The translations under genes and the position numbers were made by a program. DNA of 23,822 nt from Deltaproteobacteria bacterium. Its GTDB lineage: Bacteria; Desulfobacterota; Deferrimicrobia; Deferrimicrobiales; Deferrimicrobiaceae. The notes beneath the pieces are model-generated. The model made no database searches and was not told the origin of the DNA. It worked only from the letters and a program-made list of their open reading frames with translations. The stretch lies in NCBI GenBank assembly GCA_003105225.1, contig PQAK01000048.1, positions 1 to 23,822 on the forward strand, written 5' to 3'. Positions 15,290 through 23,529 of this stretch are shown in pieces. How positions within the stretch are numbered: the first letter of the stretch is position 1; each line of letters starts with the position of its first letter.

Positions 15290-16528
15290 TCAGTTGCCGT
15301 CCATTGCCTCCAGGCGGTATGCGCTGATCCCTTCCGGGACGTTGAAAAACACCACCATGAACGGCACGGATTTGCCCGGCGCGATGTCCATGTTGACCAA
15401 CCGGTCGCCGAACCGGTTGGACAGGGATTCCTCGATCTTCTGCCGGCTGGCCGTGCGCAGCGTCTCGCCCGGGAGGATGTTCCCCGCGTAGCAGGTCGTC
15501 TCCAGGATCGGATGATCCTTGCTGTCGAGCAGCGTGGCGTGGACGCGGACGACGTTCTTGCGGGTCCTTCCCATGTTGGCCACCTGGCCCTTGATGACGA
15601 AGAGGTTTCCGGCGGTTGCGCCGGGCTCGTAGTATCCGATCAGGTTCCGGACGTCGTATTGGGGGCCGGGCTTGCCGGCGCCGCGCAGCCACAGCGACTC
15701 CATCCCGGGGATCAACCCGTGAAGCAGATCCTGTCCCCCCTTCGTAAACCCGAGATAGGCCCCGCCTCCCGCAAGCAGGACGAACAGGAGGAGAAGACCG
15801 GTCACGGAAGGTCGAAGGAACGGGGATGGGGGTGCGGCTTTCCTCGGCTCCTGCGCCATCGGGCGGAAAGCTTCCGCGCCGCCCTGCGGTTCGATCGGCG
15901 GGGGCGGGGGAGCCTCGATCTCCTCCCGGGAGGGGCGGAGTTCCCCCGGCGCTGCGCGCGGCGGCTCCTCTGCGGGGGGGAGCAACGGGTGTTCCGGAGC
16001 GGCCGGGGTTTCCGTCGCGAGGAGGAAATCCTGCGGCTCCTCCCGGAGATGGGTGGAGATGTCGTGCGTGCCCGCACTGCCTCGAAGGAAATCGAGCGAG
16101 GGGGACTCCGCCGGGGATCCCACCGGAAGGTCGAGCTCCAGCTTCTTCTCCGGCCGGAAGTCGACGGAGAGGTCCGGCGGGAGGGATGGCTCGTTCGCCT
16201 CTTCCGCCGGAGGGGGTTCCTCCGCCCGCCCGGAGGCGAGAAATTTTTCGAAGGCGGCGTCGACCGCATCCTTGACCTCGGGGGGGGATGCGGGAAGGGA
16301 TGGCTCCGGCGGCGCCTCGATGGATTTTTCCCCCATCGACTCGCGCACCACGGAACGGAGGTCCAGGGAATCTTCACCGGTGCCGGGGGCCGGCGCCTGC
16401 GGTTCCCCGGGCTTGAGGGCGACGATCGTCTCTCCGCATCGGCGGCAGCGGACCCGCGCCCCTCTCCCCTTGATCCTGGCCTCGTCCAGCTTGAACTTGG
16501 TGTTGCACGCGGGACACTCGATGATCAT
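15290..16528 (-). CDS. MJ0042-type zinc-finger, DUF3426 membrane protein
   Basis: This 412-residue protein begins with an MJ0042-type zinc finger (C5, C8, C28, C31; IIECPACNTKF and VRCRRCGE). A long Pro/Glu-rich low-complexity linker (about 45-260) leads to one membrane segment (about 267-290, GLLLLFVLLAGGGAYLG). The C-terminal DUF3426 beta domain is recognisable by FVIKGQVANMGRTRKNVVRV and ending PEGISAYRLEAMDG. Such proteins are common in Deltaproteobacteria and have no settled function. The ATG at 16528 was preferred because GGAGG is six bases upstream; the ATG at 16534 abuts the ribosome site with no spacing. It has its own promoter and follows tatC on the same strand. Confidence 0.86.
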   Translation of the reverse strand: MIIECPACNTKFKLDEARIKGRGARVRCRRCGETIVALKPGEPQAPAPGTGEDSLDLRSVVRESMGEKSIEAPPEPSLPASPPEVKDAVDAAFEKFLASGRAEEPPPAEEANEPSLPPDLSVDFRPEKKLELDLPVGSPAESPSLDFLRGSAGTHDISTHLREEPQDFLLATETPAAPEHPLLPPAEEPPRAAPGELRPSREEIEAPPPPPIEPQGGAEAFRPMAQEPRKAAPPSPFLRPSVTGLLLLFVLLAGGGAYLGFTKGGQDLLHGLIPGMESLWLRGAGKPGPQYDVRNLIGYYEPGATAGNLFVIKGQVANMGRTRKNVVRVHATLLDSKDHPILETTCYAGNILPGETLRTASRQKIEESLSNRFGDRLVNMDIAPGKSVPFMVVFFNVPEGISAYRLEAMDGN

Positions 16529-16612
16529 CTGCATCCTCCGTCGGAATGCGTTCGGCGGCCGGGGAGCGGGATGGCATGGACCTGCGCGGCGGCGTACCGC
16601 GGCCTCCTTCCG

Positions 16613-16641
16613 ACTATAGTGAATTTTTCCCGCCTGCTCAA
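16613..16641 (-). promoter_or_regulatory. Sigma-70 promoter for the zinc-finger/DUF3426 gene
   Basis: On the minus strand TTGAGC (16641-16636) and TATAGT (16618-16613) are separated by exactly 17 bases and match consensus at four and five of six positions. The -35 box overlaps the tatC stop codon. Transcription would start near 16606, giving a leader of about 78 nt that contains GC-rich repeats but nothing recognisable. Confidence 0.5.
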
Positions 16642-17414
16642 GCCTGCACCGTTGCCTTGCCCCGGCGCGCGCCAAGGGCGCAGAGCAGGATGCCGGCTTC
16701 GAAGAGAACGTACAGCGGGACGGCGATCATCAACTGGGAGACCACGTCCGGAGGCGTGAGAACGGCGGCCAGGAGAAGCACCCCCAGGACGGCGGCCTTC
16801 CTCCCCTTGCGCAGCAGAACCGGGGTGAGGATCCCGACCCGCCCGAGGAGGAACATCACCAGCGGAAGCTCGAACATGACCCCGAAAATGAGAAGCAGGC
16901 GAAGGATCAGCGACAGGGATTCCTTCATCGACGGCATGGGGACGATGACGGAGCGTCCGAACCCGAGGAAGAAGGAGAACACCTGCGGGATGGCCACGAA
17001 ATACCCGAACGCCATGCCGGCGAGGAGCCCGACCGTCGACCACACGACGCAGGCCAGGACGACCTTCCGCTCCTTCCGGTACAGGCCGGGAGAGATGAAC
17101 CGCCAGAGCTGGTAGAAGATCACCGGACAGGCGAGGATGAAGCCGCCCCAGAGGGCCACCTTGAAATAGGTGAGAAAGGCTTCGGTGAGCTCGGTGAAGA
17201 TGAGGCGCGAGTTGCCGGGCAGGTTCGAAAGCAGCGGCCGCAGCAGCCACCGGTAGATGTCTTCCGCCCAGTTGTAGCAAAGGGCCGCTCCGATGCCCAG
17301 CGCGAGCAGCGACCGGATCAGCCGCTTGCGCAGCTCCTCCAGGTGCTCGGACAGGGGAAGGCGCGCTTCTTCCCCTCCGCGGGCTTCCGCTTCCTCGCGT
17401 ACCTCGTCGCTCAT
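16638..17414 (-). CDS. tatC: Twin-arginine translocase subunit TatC
   Basis: This is the six-helix membrane subunit that recognises twin-arginine signal peptides together with TatB. The 258-residue protein begins with a charged segment and then LSEHLEELRKRLIRSLLALG (about 21-40), the TatC N-terminal signature. FTELTEAFLTYFKVALWGG (first periplasmic loop region and helix) and FGVMFELPLVMFLLGRVGIL (helix 5) are also diagnostic, and LTPPDVVSQLMIAVPLYVLFE is the last conserved block. Length is normal. It follows tatB by 22 bp and is presumably translated from the same message. Confidence 0.95.
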   Translation of the reverse strand: MSDEVREEAEARGGEEARLPLSEHLEELRKRLIRSLLALGIGAALCYNWAEDIYRWLLRPLLSNLPGNSRLIFTELTEAFLTYFKVALWGGFILACPVIFYQLWRFISPGLYRKERKVVLACVVWSTVGLLAGMAFGYFVAIPQVFSFFLGFGRSVIVPMPSMKESLSLILRLLLIFGVMFELPLVMFLLGRVGILTPVLLRKGRKAAVLGVLLLAAVLTPPDVVSQLMIAVPLYVLFEAGILLCALGARRGKATVQA

Positions 17415-17436
17415 TCGGCTGGCGAACCTTCGGGGG

Positions 17437-17751
17437 TCATCCCTCTTGCGCCGGCGGACGCTTCAGGGTCTCCTTCTCTTCGGCTTCGGGCTGCGGCGCC
17501 TTGGAGGAAGGGGTCAACTGCCCCTCGGGGAAGGGCTCCACCTTCGGGGCGGCTGCCACAGGGGCTTCTTCCTTCGCGGGTTCCTCTTTCATCGCCTCGT
17601 CGATGCCTTTCTTCACTTCCTCGGACGCCTTCTTGAACTCGGCCAGCCCCTTGCCCAGGCTTTTCGCAAGGTCGGGCAGCCGTTTCGGCCCGAAGAAGAT
17701 CAGAACGACCACTAAGATGAGGATCATTTCCTGGAAGCCGATTCCGAACAT
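17437..17751 (-). CDS. tatB: Sec-independent translocase TatB/TatA-type protein
   Basis: This 104-residue protein has a membrane helix at about 5-20 (FQEMILILVVVLIFFG), then FGPKRLPDLAKSLGKGLAEFKKASEEVKKGI, an amphipathic helix, and a Pro/Ala/Glu-rich tail. Glu8 and the longer helical region favour TatB or a bifunctional TatA/B. The FGPKRLPDLAKSLGKG wording is typical of deltaproteobacterial proteins annotated either way. It heads the tatB-tatC operon. A separate, shorter TatA is at 15071-15256. TatB would form the substrate-docking complex with TatC. Confidence 0.87.
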   Translation of the reverse strand: MFGIGFQEMILILVVVLIFFGPKRLPDLAKSLGKGLAEFKKASEEVKKGIDEAMKEEPAKEEAPVAAAPKVEPFPEGQLTPSSKAPQPEAEEKETLKRPPAQEG

Positions 17752-17776
17752 CCGATTTCCCCCGCTGCGGTCGGTC

Positions 17777-17804
17777 TTGGTAATGGTGCCTCAGCTACTA
17801 TAAC
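17777..17804 (+). promoter_or_regulatory. Candidate sigma-70 promoter for the activase operon
   Basis: TTGGTA (17777-17782) and TATAAC (17799-17804) are 16 bases apart and match consensus at four and five of six positions. Transcription would start near 17811 and run through the whole hairpin-rich leader before the activase gene. On the opposite strand two TATAGT boxes (17802-17797 and 17812-17807), ten bases apart, could serve tatB. Confidence 0.4.
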
Positions 17805-17815
17805 CCACTATACCG

Positions 17816-17947
17816 CGGGACCATTCCCGAATCCATGCTATCCAAACGGATAAGCGGACTATCCGATCGGATGCCCCCGCCCGGGGGGATCCTGCGTCAC
17901 GACGCCGCAGGTTGCCGATAAACGTGGGTTTTTCCCAAGGCACGGCA
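17816..17947. repeat. Cluster of six consecutive inverted repeats in the tatB-activase intergenic region
   Basis: Six inverted repeats follow one another within 132 bp: 17816-17829 (CGGGA/TCCCG, 4-base loop), 17839-17852 and 17860-17873 (TATCC/GGATR, 4-base centres), 17874-17888 (CCCCC/GGGGG), 17891-17911 (CCTGCG/CGCAGG, 9-base loop) and 17913-17947 (TGCCG/CGGCA enclosing GGG-TTTTT-CCC). No known riboswitch core was recognised on either strand. It could be a folded 5' leader of the activase message, a set of DNA operators, or both. Confidence 0.6.
17839..17873. promoter_or_regulatory. Tandem palindromic operator candidate, TATCC-N4-GGATR twice
   Basis: Two copies of the same palindrome, TATCC-AAAC-GGATA (17839-17852) and TATCC-GATC-GGATG (17860-17873), start exactly 21 bp apart, about two helical turns, so two dimers would bind the same DNA face. 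They lie just downstream of the predicted plus-strand start site and upstream of the tatB promoter boxes. The arrangement suits a dimeric repressor such as a TetR- or GntR-type protein; no regulator gene is in the window. Confidence 0.5.
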
Positions 17948-17999
17948 TTTGATAGGCATGTCTGCAACGGATTGTCATCATCCATCGGGGAGGGCAGAC

Positions 18000-20900
18000 G
18001 TGTTCCTGGGAGTGGATGTCGGATCGATCAGCGTGAAGTTCGCCCTTTTCGTGCCCCCGGGCGAGGGGCCGGTAGCCGAAGAGGCCTTGGGAGCCTTCCA
18101 GGACCGGGACCCGATCGATGTTCCGGGAGGGGGGAAGGCGTATCTCCTTTCCTACGACCGGCTCCTCGGGGACAGGAACCGCAGGGTGCCGCAGCGGCTC
18201 CGCCACTGGCTGAAGGTGTTGGGCGCTTCCCGCGTGGCCGGCGTGGCCGTCACGGGGAAGGCGGGCAAACATCTCGCGGAGAGACTGTCGGCCCATTACG
18301 AAAACGATTTTCGCTGCCTGGTCAAGGCGGTCGCATCGGTCCATCCGGAAGCGCGCACGATCTTCGAGATGGGGGGAGAAAACTCCAAGGTGATACGGCT
18401 CGAGCCCGGGGGCCGGGGAGAGGCCGTCCGTGTGAAGGATTACGACACCAACGGGGATTGCGCCGCAGGCACGGGCTCCTTCATCGACCAGCAGGCCAGC
18501 CGCATGCGGCTGGCGGTGGAGGATATCGGGGAGATGGTCGTCCGCGCCGCGAGCGCGGCCCGGATCGCGGGCCGCTGCTCGGTGTTCGCCAAGTCCGACA
18601 TGATCCACGCCCAGCAGAAGGGGTACTCCCCCGAGGAGATCCTGAAGGGGCTGTGCGAGGCGGTGGCGCGCAACTTCAAGAGCAACATCAACAAGGGGAA
18701 GGATCCGGCCCCGAAGGTGGCGCTCGCCGGCGGGCTGTTCGCGAACCGGGGCGTGGTGCGGGCCGTGTGCGACGCCTTCGGCTTTTCCGCCGCGGACGTT
18801 CTCGTTTCCCCTGCCTTCGCGCACCTGAGCGCCATCGGGGCGGCGCTGGCGGCGGCGGAGGTCCCGGCGGCGGAGCGGAAAGCCGGAGCCGCGGAGGCCG
18901 CCGATTCCGATCCCGGAGCGGATGCCCCCCGGAGCTTTACCTCCTGGCCGCGGCTGTCCCCGGACAACGTCGTGTTTCTCCGGGACCGCGTGGAGCCCCC
19001 TCCCCGGATCGAGGGGAAACCGGAAGTCTTCCTCGGGATCGACATCGGGTCCGTGAGCACCAACTTCGCAGTGGTCGACTGGAAGGGGAACCTCATCAAG
19101 GAAATCTATGTCCGGACGCAGGGACGCCCGGTCCAGGTGGTCACCGACGGCCTTCGGGACCTCTGGGACGAGTTCGGCGACACCATCGCGATCCGCGGGG
19201 TGGGCACCACCGGCTCGGGCCGGGAGCTGATCGGCGAGCTGGTCGGCGCCGACACGGTCCAGGACGAGATCACCGCCCACAAGACCGGCTCCACCTTCAT
19301 CAGCCGGCGCTACTTCGACCAGCAGGTCGACACCATCTTCGAGATCGGCGGGCAGGACTCCAAGTTCATCGGCCTGGAGAACGGCGTCGTCGTCGACTTC
19401 GCGATGAACGACGCCTGCGCCGCCGGGACGGGGTCGTTCCTCGAGGAGCAGGCCGAGCGGCTGGGCATCCGGATCAAGGGGGAGTTCGCGGAGCTGGCCC
19501 TTTCCTCGAAGGCGCCGGTACGGATGGGGGAGCGGTGCACCGTGTTCATGGAGCAGGACCTGAACAATTTCCTCCACCTGGGGGTGGAAAAGGTCGACCT
19601 GGTGGCGGGCCTCGCCTATTCCGTGGTCCTCAACTACCTGAACCGCGTGGTCCGGGGCCGCAGGATCGGCGACGTCATCTATTTCCAGGGGGGAACGGCC
19701 TACAACGACGCGGTGGCCGCCGCATTCTCCCAGGTCCTGGGAAAGAGAATCATCGTGCCGCCCCACAACGGCGTCATCGGCGCGATCGGCATGGCGCTGC
19801 TCGCCCGCGACAAGGTGAAGGCGATCGGGCAGCCGACCCGGTTCCGCGGCTTCGACCTGCAGAAGGTGGACTACCAGCGGCGGGAGTTCGTCTGCAAGGG
19901 GTGCAGCAACTTCTGCGACATGCAGGAGATCCAGGTCGAGGGCGCGAAGACCTATTGGGGGGACAAGTGCTCGGAGAAATACCGGAAGGCCGCTCGCACC
20001 GACGCCGTCCCGGTGATCGACGACCTGCAGGCGCGCCGGACGGAATACCTCGACCGCCTGGTCGAGAGGGGATCGAGCGGTCCCCGGGGGACGGTCGGGG
20101 TCCCGCGTGCGATGTACTATTTCGAGAGGTTCCCCTTCTGGAATGGGTTCCTCGCGACCGTCGGCTTCGGGGTGAAGGTCAGCCCGCGGACGGACAAGAG
20201 GATCGCACGGGAAGGATTCGAGCTGACGGTCGCCGAGCCGTGCTACCCCATCCAGGTCGCCCACGGCCACGTGGCGGCGCTCCTGCGGGACGGGATCGAT
20301 TTCCTCTTCGTCCCCAACATCATCAACGCGGAAACGGAGCACCTGCATACCGAGTCGCACTTCTGCCCCTGGGGGCAGACGCTGCCGTTCGTCGTGGCCG
20401 CCGTCCCCAAGTGGGAGAAGGAGCTGCGCCAGAAGCTGCTCTCCCCCACCGTCCGGTTCCGGGACGGCGAGAAGTACATCGTCGAGGACCTGTTCGAATG
20501 CTTCGGCCCCCTGGGCGTCTCCCGCCGCGAAATCCGGGACGGCATCCGGGCCGGGTTCCGGGAGCAGCGCGCGTTCCACGACTTCCTGATGCGCGCGGGG
20601 GCTGTGGCGACGGCCGAGGTGGAGAAGGCGGGAGCCAACGCCATCGTCCTGCTGGGGCGCCCCTACAACCTGTACGACCGCGACATCAACCTGAACATCC
20701 CGGCGAAGCTGCGCGACCAGTACGGCGGGAACGTGATCCCGATCGATTTCCTTCCCGTGGACGACATCGACATCCGGGACGTGAACGACAACATGTTCTG
20801 GAACTACGGGCGGAAGATCATCGCCGCGGCGAGGTGGTGCCGGACCCGGCCGAAGTTCCACCTGATCTACATCACGAATTTCAAGTGCGGCCCCGATTCC

Positions 20901-21047
20901 TTCGTGCGACACTTCATCACGAGGGCGTCGGAATCCCCGTACCTCTCCCTGCAATTCGACGGGCACGGCAACGACGCCGGGTACATGACCCGGTGCGAGG
21001 CATATCTCGACAGCAAGGGGGTATTGCGCTGGTGGGCGGAAACATGA
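18000..21047 (+). CDS. Double-domain acyl-CoA dehydratase activase (BcrA/BadF/HgdC type) with DUF2229 region
   Basis: This 1015-residue protein has two ASKHA ATPase domains of the 2-hydroxyacyl-CoA dehydratase activator/benzoyl-CoA reductase family, at about 1-288 and 342-605. Each opens with FLGVDVGS- or FLGIDIGS-like phosphate loops and keeps both cysteines that bridge a [4Fe-4S] cluster between subunits: C154 and C193 in the first, C473 and C513 in the second. A CxxCx3C...C cluster (632, 635, 639, 657) follows, then a DUF2229 region (about 700-1015; AEPCYPIQVAHGH, NIINAETEHL). Such proteins use ATP to inject low-potential electrons into an HgdB-like partner; the partner is the next gene (ATGA overlap). 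The GTG at 18000 was preferred because GGGGAGGG lies six bases upstream and the family begins there; an ATG at 17958 is also possible. The true substrate is unknown. Confidence 0.87.
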   Translation: MFLGVDVGSISVKFALFVPPGEGPVAEEALGAFQDRDPIDVPGGGKAYLLSYDRLLGDRNRRVPQRLRHWLKVLGASRVAGVAVTGKAGKHLAERLSAHYENDFRCLVKAVASVHPEARTIFEMGGENSKVIRLEPGGRGEAVRVKDYDTNGDCAAGTGSFIDQQASRMRLAVEDIGEMVVRAASAARIAGRCSVFAKSDMIHAQQKGYSPEEILKGLCEAVARNFKSNINKGKDPAPKVALAGGLFANRGVVRAVCDAFGFSAADVLVSPAFAHLSAIGAALAAAEVPAAERKAGAAEAADSDPGADAPRSFTSWPRLSPDNVVFLRDRVEPPPRIEGKPEVFLGIDIGSVSTNFAVVDWKGNLIKEIYVRTQGRPVQVVTDGLRDLWDEFGDTIAIRGVGTTGSGRELIGELVGADTVQDEITAHKTGSTFISRRYFDQQVDTIFEIGGQDSKFIGLENGVVVDFAMNDACAAGTGSFLEEQAERLGIRIKGEFAELALSSKAPVRMGERCTVFMEQDLNNFLHLGVEKVDLVAGLAYSVVLNYLNRVVRGRRIGDVIYFQGGTAYNDAVAAAFSQVLGKRIIVPPHNGVIGAIGMALLARDKVKAIGQPTRFRGFDLQKVDYQRREFVCKGCSNFCDMQEIQVEGAKTYWGDKCSEKYRKAARTDAVPVIDDLQARRTEYLDRLVERGSSGPRGTVGVPRAMYYFERFPFWNGFLATVGFGVKVSPRTDKRIAREGFELTVAEPCYPIQVAHGHVAALLRDGIDFLFVPNIINAETEHLHTESHFCPWGQTLPFVVAAVPKWEKELRQKLLSPTVRFRDGEKYIVEDLFECFGPLGVSRREIRDGIRAGFREQRAFHDFLMRAGAVATAEVEKAGANAIVLLGRPYNLYDRDINLNIPAKLRDQYGGNVIPIDFLPVDDIDIRDVNDNMFWNYGRKIIAAARWCRTRPKFHLIYITNFKCGPDSFVRHFITRASESPYLSLQFDGHGNDAGYMTRCEAYLDSKGVLRWWAET

Positions 21048-22342
21048 GCGGGTCTCCCCTCGAGGGGCGGACGGTCTTCTTTCCAACGATGACGGAGGCG
21101 GGGTCCCAGGTCATCGCGGCGGCGTTCCGGTCGGTAGGGATCGAGGCCCGGACGATGCCGCCTTCCGACGAAGAGACCCTGGTCCTGGGAGGGCGGTACT
21201 CCTCGGGCGAGGAATGCCTCCCCCTGAAGGTGACCCTGGGGGACGCGCTGAAGCTCCTCGTGCACGGCGAGATCGCGCCCGACCGGATGGCGATCTTCAT
21301 GCCGACCTCGGACGGGCCGTGCCGGTTCGGCCAGTACGGCCCCTACATGAAGATGGTCTTCCAGGAGATGGGGTTCGGCGACGTGCTGCTGCTGTCGCCC
21401 ACCTGCAGGGACGGCTATTCCGGGGTCGGGGAGCACGCGGACGAATTGCTGCGCACCGCCTGGCGGGCGCTCGTGGCGGGCGACCTGCTCCAGAAGCTCC
21501 TTCTCCGGCTGCGCCCGTACGAGAAGGAAAGGGGAGGGGCGGACGAAGCGTTCGAAGCGGCGGTCGATGGGGTCTGCCGCGCGGTCGAGGTCCCGGGGGA
21601 GAGCCCTGCGCGCAAGCTGGCGCGAATCGCCGAGAGCCTTCGGCAGGGGAGGGCCCTGCTGCACCGCGTCCCGGCGGATTTCTCGTCGCCCCGGCCCCTG
21701 ATCGGCGTGGTCGGAGAGATCTTCTGCCGGCTGAACGCCTTCAGCAACGACGATGCGCTGCGCAAGGTGGAAGAGGCCGGCGGGGAGTGCTGGATTTCGG
21801 ACGTGAGCGAATGGGTGTGGGCGACCAACGCCGAGCAGATCCGGATGCTGAAACGTTTCCGGAAGCATCTCTCCCTCGAGATGTTCGGCGCCCGGCTGAA
21901 GTGGCACTTCCAGAGGAAGGACGAGCATGTCCTCCTCGGCGTGTTCGAGGACGATTTCCGGGGATATGAAGAGCCCCACGACATCCGGACGATCTACGAC
22001 CTGGCGCGCCCCTACCTGCCGCCCGAAGGCGCCCTCGGCGAGATGATGCTGTCGGTCGGAAAGACGGTGTACCTTCACGGGAAAGGCGCGGACGGCATCC
22101 TCGACATCAATCCCTTCTCCTGCATGAACGGGATCGTGTCGGAGGCGGTGTACCCCCGCGTTTCCCGCGACTGCGACGCGCTCCCGATCCGCGTGCTCTA
22201 CTTCGACGGCACCCACGTGGACCGGCGATACGAGCTGGAGATCTTCATGGACCTGGTGAGGGCCTATTCGGCCAGGAAGAGGAGGCACCGCGTCCTGCCG
22301 GAGAGGATGGGGGATGCATCGAGGGCGGTGAACGCGGGTTGA
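21044..22342 (+). CDS. HgdB-like acyl-CoA dehydratase/activase-associated protein
   Basis: This 432-residue protein corresponds to the C-terminal part of the roughly 1,400-residue fused activase proteins found in many anaerobes. Family strings are SSGEECLPLKVTLGDALKLL (near 53-72), MPTSDGPCRFGQYGPYMKMV (near 86-105), SPTCRDGYSG and IGVVGEIFCRLNAFSNDD (near 225-242). The conserved cysteines are likely cluster ligands. Its start overlaps the activase stop by four bases (ATGA), so the pair is made together. By family analogy it accepts electrons from the activase and acts on a thioester or another hard-to-reduce substrate; none has been shown. The last 4 bp overlap the phosphoesterase gene. Confidence 0.82.
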   Translation: MSGSPLEGRTVFFPTMTEAGSQVIAAAFRSVGIEARTMPPSDEETLVLGGRYSSGEECLPLKVTLGDALKLLVHGEIAPDRMAIFMPTSDGPCRFGQYGPYMKMVFQEMGFGDVLLLSPTCRDGYSGVGEHADELLRTAWRALVAGDLLQKLLLRLRPYEKERGGADEAFEAAVDGVCRAVEVPGESPARKLARIAESLRQGRALLHRVPADFSSPRPLIGVVGEIFCRLNAFSNDDALRKVEEAGGECWISDVSEWVWATNAEQIRMLKRFRKHLSLEMFGARLKWHFQRKDEHVLLGVFEDDFRGYEEPHDIRTIYDLARPYLPPEGALGEMMLSVGKTVYLHGKGADGILDINPFSCMNGIVSEAVYPRVSRDCDALPIRVLYFDGTHVDRRYELEIFMDLVRAYSARKRRHRVLPERMGDASRAVNAG

Positions 22343-23076
22343 AGATCGCCATCCTCTCCGACGTCCATTCCAACGGCGATGCGCTTGCCGCCGTGGCGCG
22401 GGAACTCGACGCGCACCGCGTCGAGCGGATCTACCATCTCGGGGATCTGGCCGGGTACGGCGCGGAGCCCGAACGCTGCGTGCAGTGGGCGCGGGAGCGC
22501 ACGTCGGGGGGGATCCTCGGGAATCACGACGCCGTCGCCTGCGGGAAGTCGGAAGGGGAACGCTTCAACGCCCCCGCGCTGGTGGCGGCGCGATGGTCGG
22601 CGGGCCGCCTCTCCCCCTCGTCGCGGGCATACCTGGGATCCCTTCCGGACCGTCTTGCGGTGGAGGAGGCGTTCCTGCTGGTGCACGGCTCGCCTTCCGA
22701 TCCGGACCGGTACCTCTTCACGCTGGACGACGCGGTCGAGGAACTGGACTCGCTGGCTGCGGATCCCCGCGTGCGGATCGCGTTCTTCGGCCACACGCAC
22801 GTGCCGGCGGCCGTCATCCGCCGGCGGGACGGAAGTACCGTTTCCGTATCGCCGTCCGAAACCGTTTTGAAGGACGGGGAAACCGCCCTGTTCAACCCGG
22901 GCAGCGTCGGCCAGCCCCGCGACCGGAACCCCGAAGCCTCGTTCCTCGTATTCGATACACGATCCCGCAAGGCATCCTGGCTGCGGACGCCGTACGACAT
23001 CGAGGCGTCCATGCGGAAGATCCTGGAAGCGGGTCTCCCCCGGTTCTTCGCCACGCGTCTCGCGGAAGGAACGTGA
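22339..23076 (+). CDS. Calcineurin-like metallophosphoesterase
   Basis: This 245-residue phosphoesterase has the full two-metal motif set: D8 and H10 in SDVHSN, D36 in GDLAGYG, N62-H63 in GNHD, H116 in LVHGSP and the GHTH at 151-154. The family ranges over cyclic nucleotides, phosphodiesters and dinucleotide polyphosphates, so the substrate is open. The start is a TTG that overlaps the preceding stop (TTGA), confirmed by the immediate MKIAILSDVHSN consensus; no ATG fits. It overlaps archease by four bases, so the enzyme is made with the archease/RtcB RNA-repair pair and may trim or heal RNA ends, which is inference. Confidence 0.9.
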   Translation: MKIAILSDVHSNGDALAAVARELDAHRVERIYHLGDLAGYGAEPERCVQWARERTSGGILGNHDAVACGKSEGERFNAPALVAARWSAGRLSPSSRAYLGSLPDRLAVEEAFLLVHGSPSDPDRYLFTLDDAVEELDSLAADPRVRIAFFGHTHVPAAVIRRRDGSTVSVSPSETVLKDGETALFNPGSVGQPRDRNPEASFLVFDTRSRKASWLRTPYDIEASMRKILEAGLPRFFATRLAEGT

Positions 23077-23492
23077 AACCGAGGGGGTATCGGCTCCTTC
23101 CCCACACCGCGGACATTCGCCTGGAGGTCCGCGGCCAGGATATTCCCGCCCTGTTCGCGGAGAGCGTCGCCGCGCTCTTCTCCCTGATCACCGACCGCCG
23201 CCGGGTCCGCGCAGCCGAAACGAGGATCCTCGAAGCCTCCGGCGAGGACCTCCCGGATACGCTGTACCTCCTCCTGCGCGGAGCGCTGCTGCTCTTCACG
23301 GCGGATCATTTTATCGTGCGGAGCGCCCGTGGTACGATGGATGCGTCGGGAGCGAGAGTGGAGGTTTCGGGAGAGCCGTTCGACGGAGCCCGGCATGCCG
23401 CCGTCCGCGAGATCAAGGCGGTGACCGCGCATCAATTGTCGGTGGAGAGAATTCCGGGCGGGGTTGTCGCCCGTTTCGTGGTGGACGTGTAG
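23073..23492 (+). CDS. Archease (RtcB cofactor)
   Basis: Archease speeds guanylation of the RNA ligase RtcB and lets it turn over many times. The 139-residue protein has the family N-terminus LLPHTADIRLEVRG (with the conserved Asp of the metal site), the DELLxxxL-like DTLYLLLRGALLLF near 67-80, REIKAVTAHQLSV near 112-124 and a C-terminal VVARFVVDV, whose terminal Asp belongs to the metal site. The start is GTG, overlapping the phosphoesterase stop (GTGA), with GGAAGGA upstream. The rtcB gene follows 37 bp downstream, as in many archaea and bacteria. Confidence 0.92.
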   Translation: MKPRGYRLLPHTADIRLEVRGQDIPALFAESVAALFSLITDRRRVRAAETRILEASGEDLPDTLYLLLRGALLLFTADHFIVRSARGTMDASGARVEVSGEPFDGARHAAVREIKAVTAHQLSVERIPGGVVARFVVDV

Positions 23493-23529
23493 CCCATCCG
23501 GCGGCCTGGAGCGGCGGGGAGGGCCTGCC

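Noticed and set aside
17880..17960. Possible GEMM (c-di-GMP) or fluoride riboswitch, from GGTTGCCG, ATAAACG and GGCACGGCA fragments
   Set aside because: The fragments are in the wrong order and the conserved ACGCAAAGCC core of GEMM and the pseudoknot partners of the fluoride motif are missing on both strands.
17859..21086. A minus-strand open frame of about 1,075 codons opposite the activase gene
   Set aside because: It is rich in Arg, Asp, Gly and Pro with no domain, and mirrors the codon bias of the real gene on the other strand. The plus-strand frame encodes clear, conserved activase domains.
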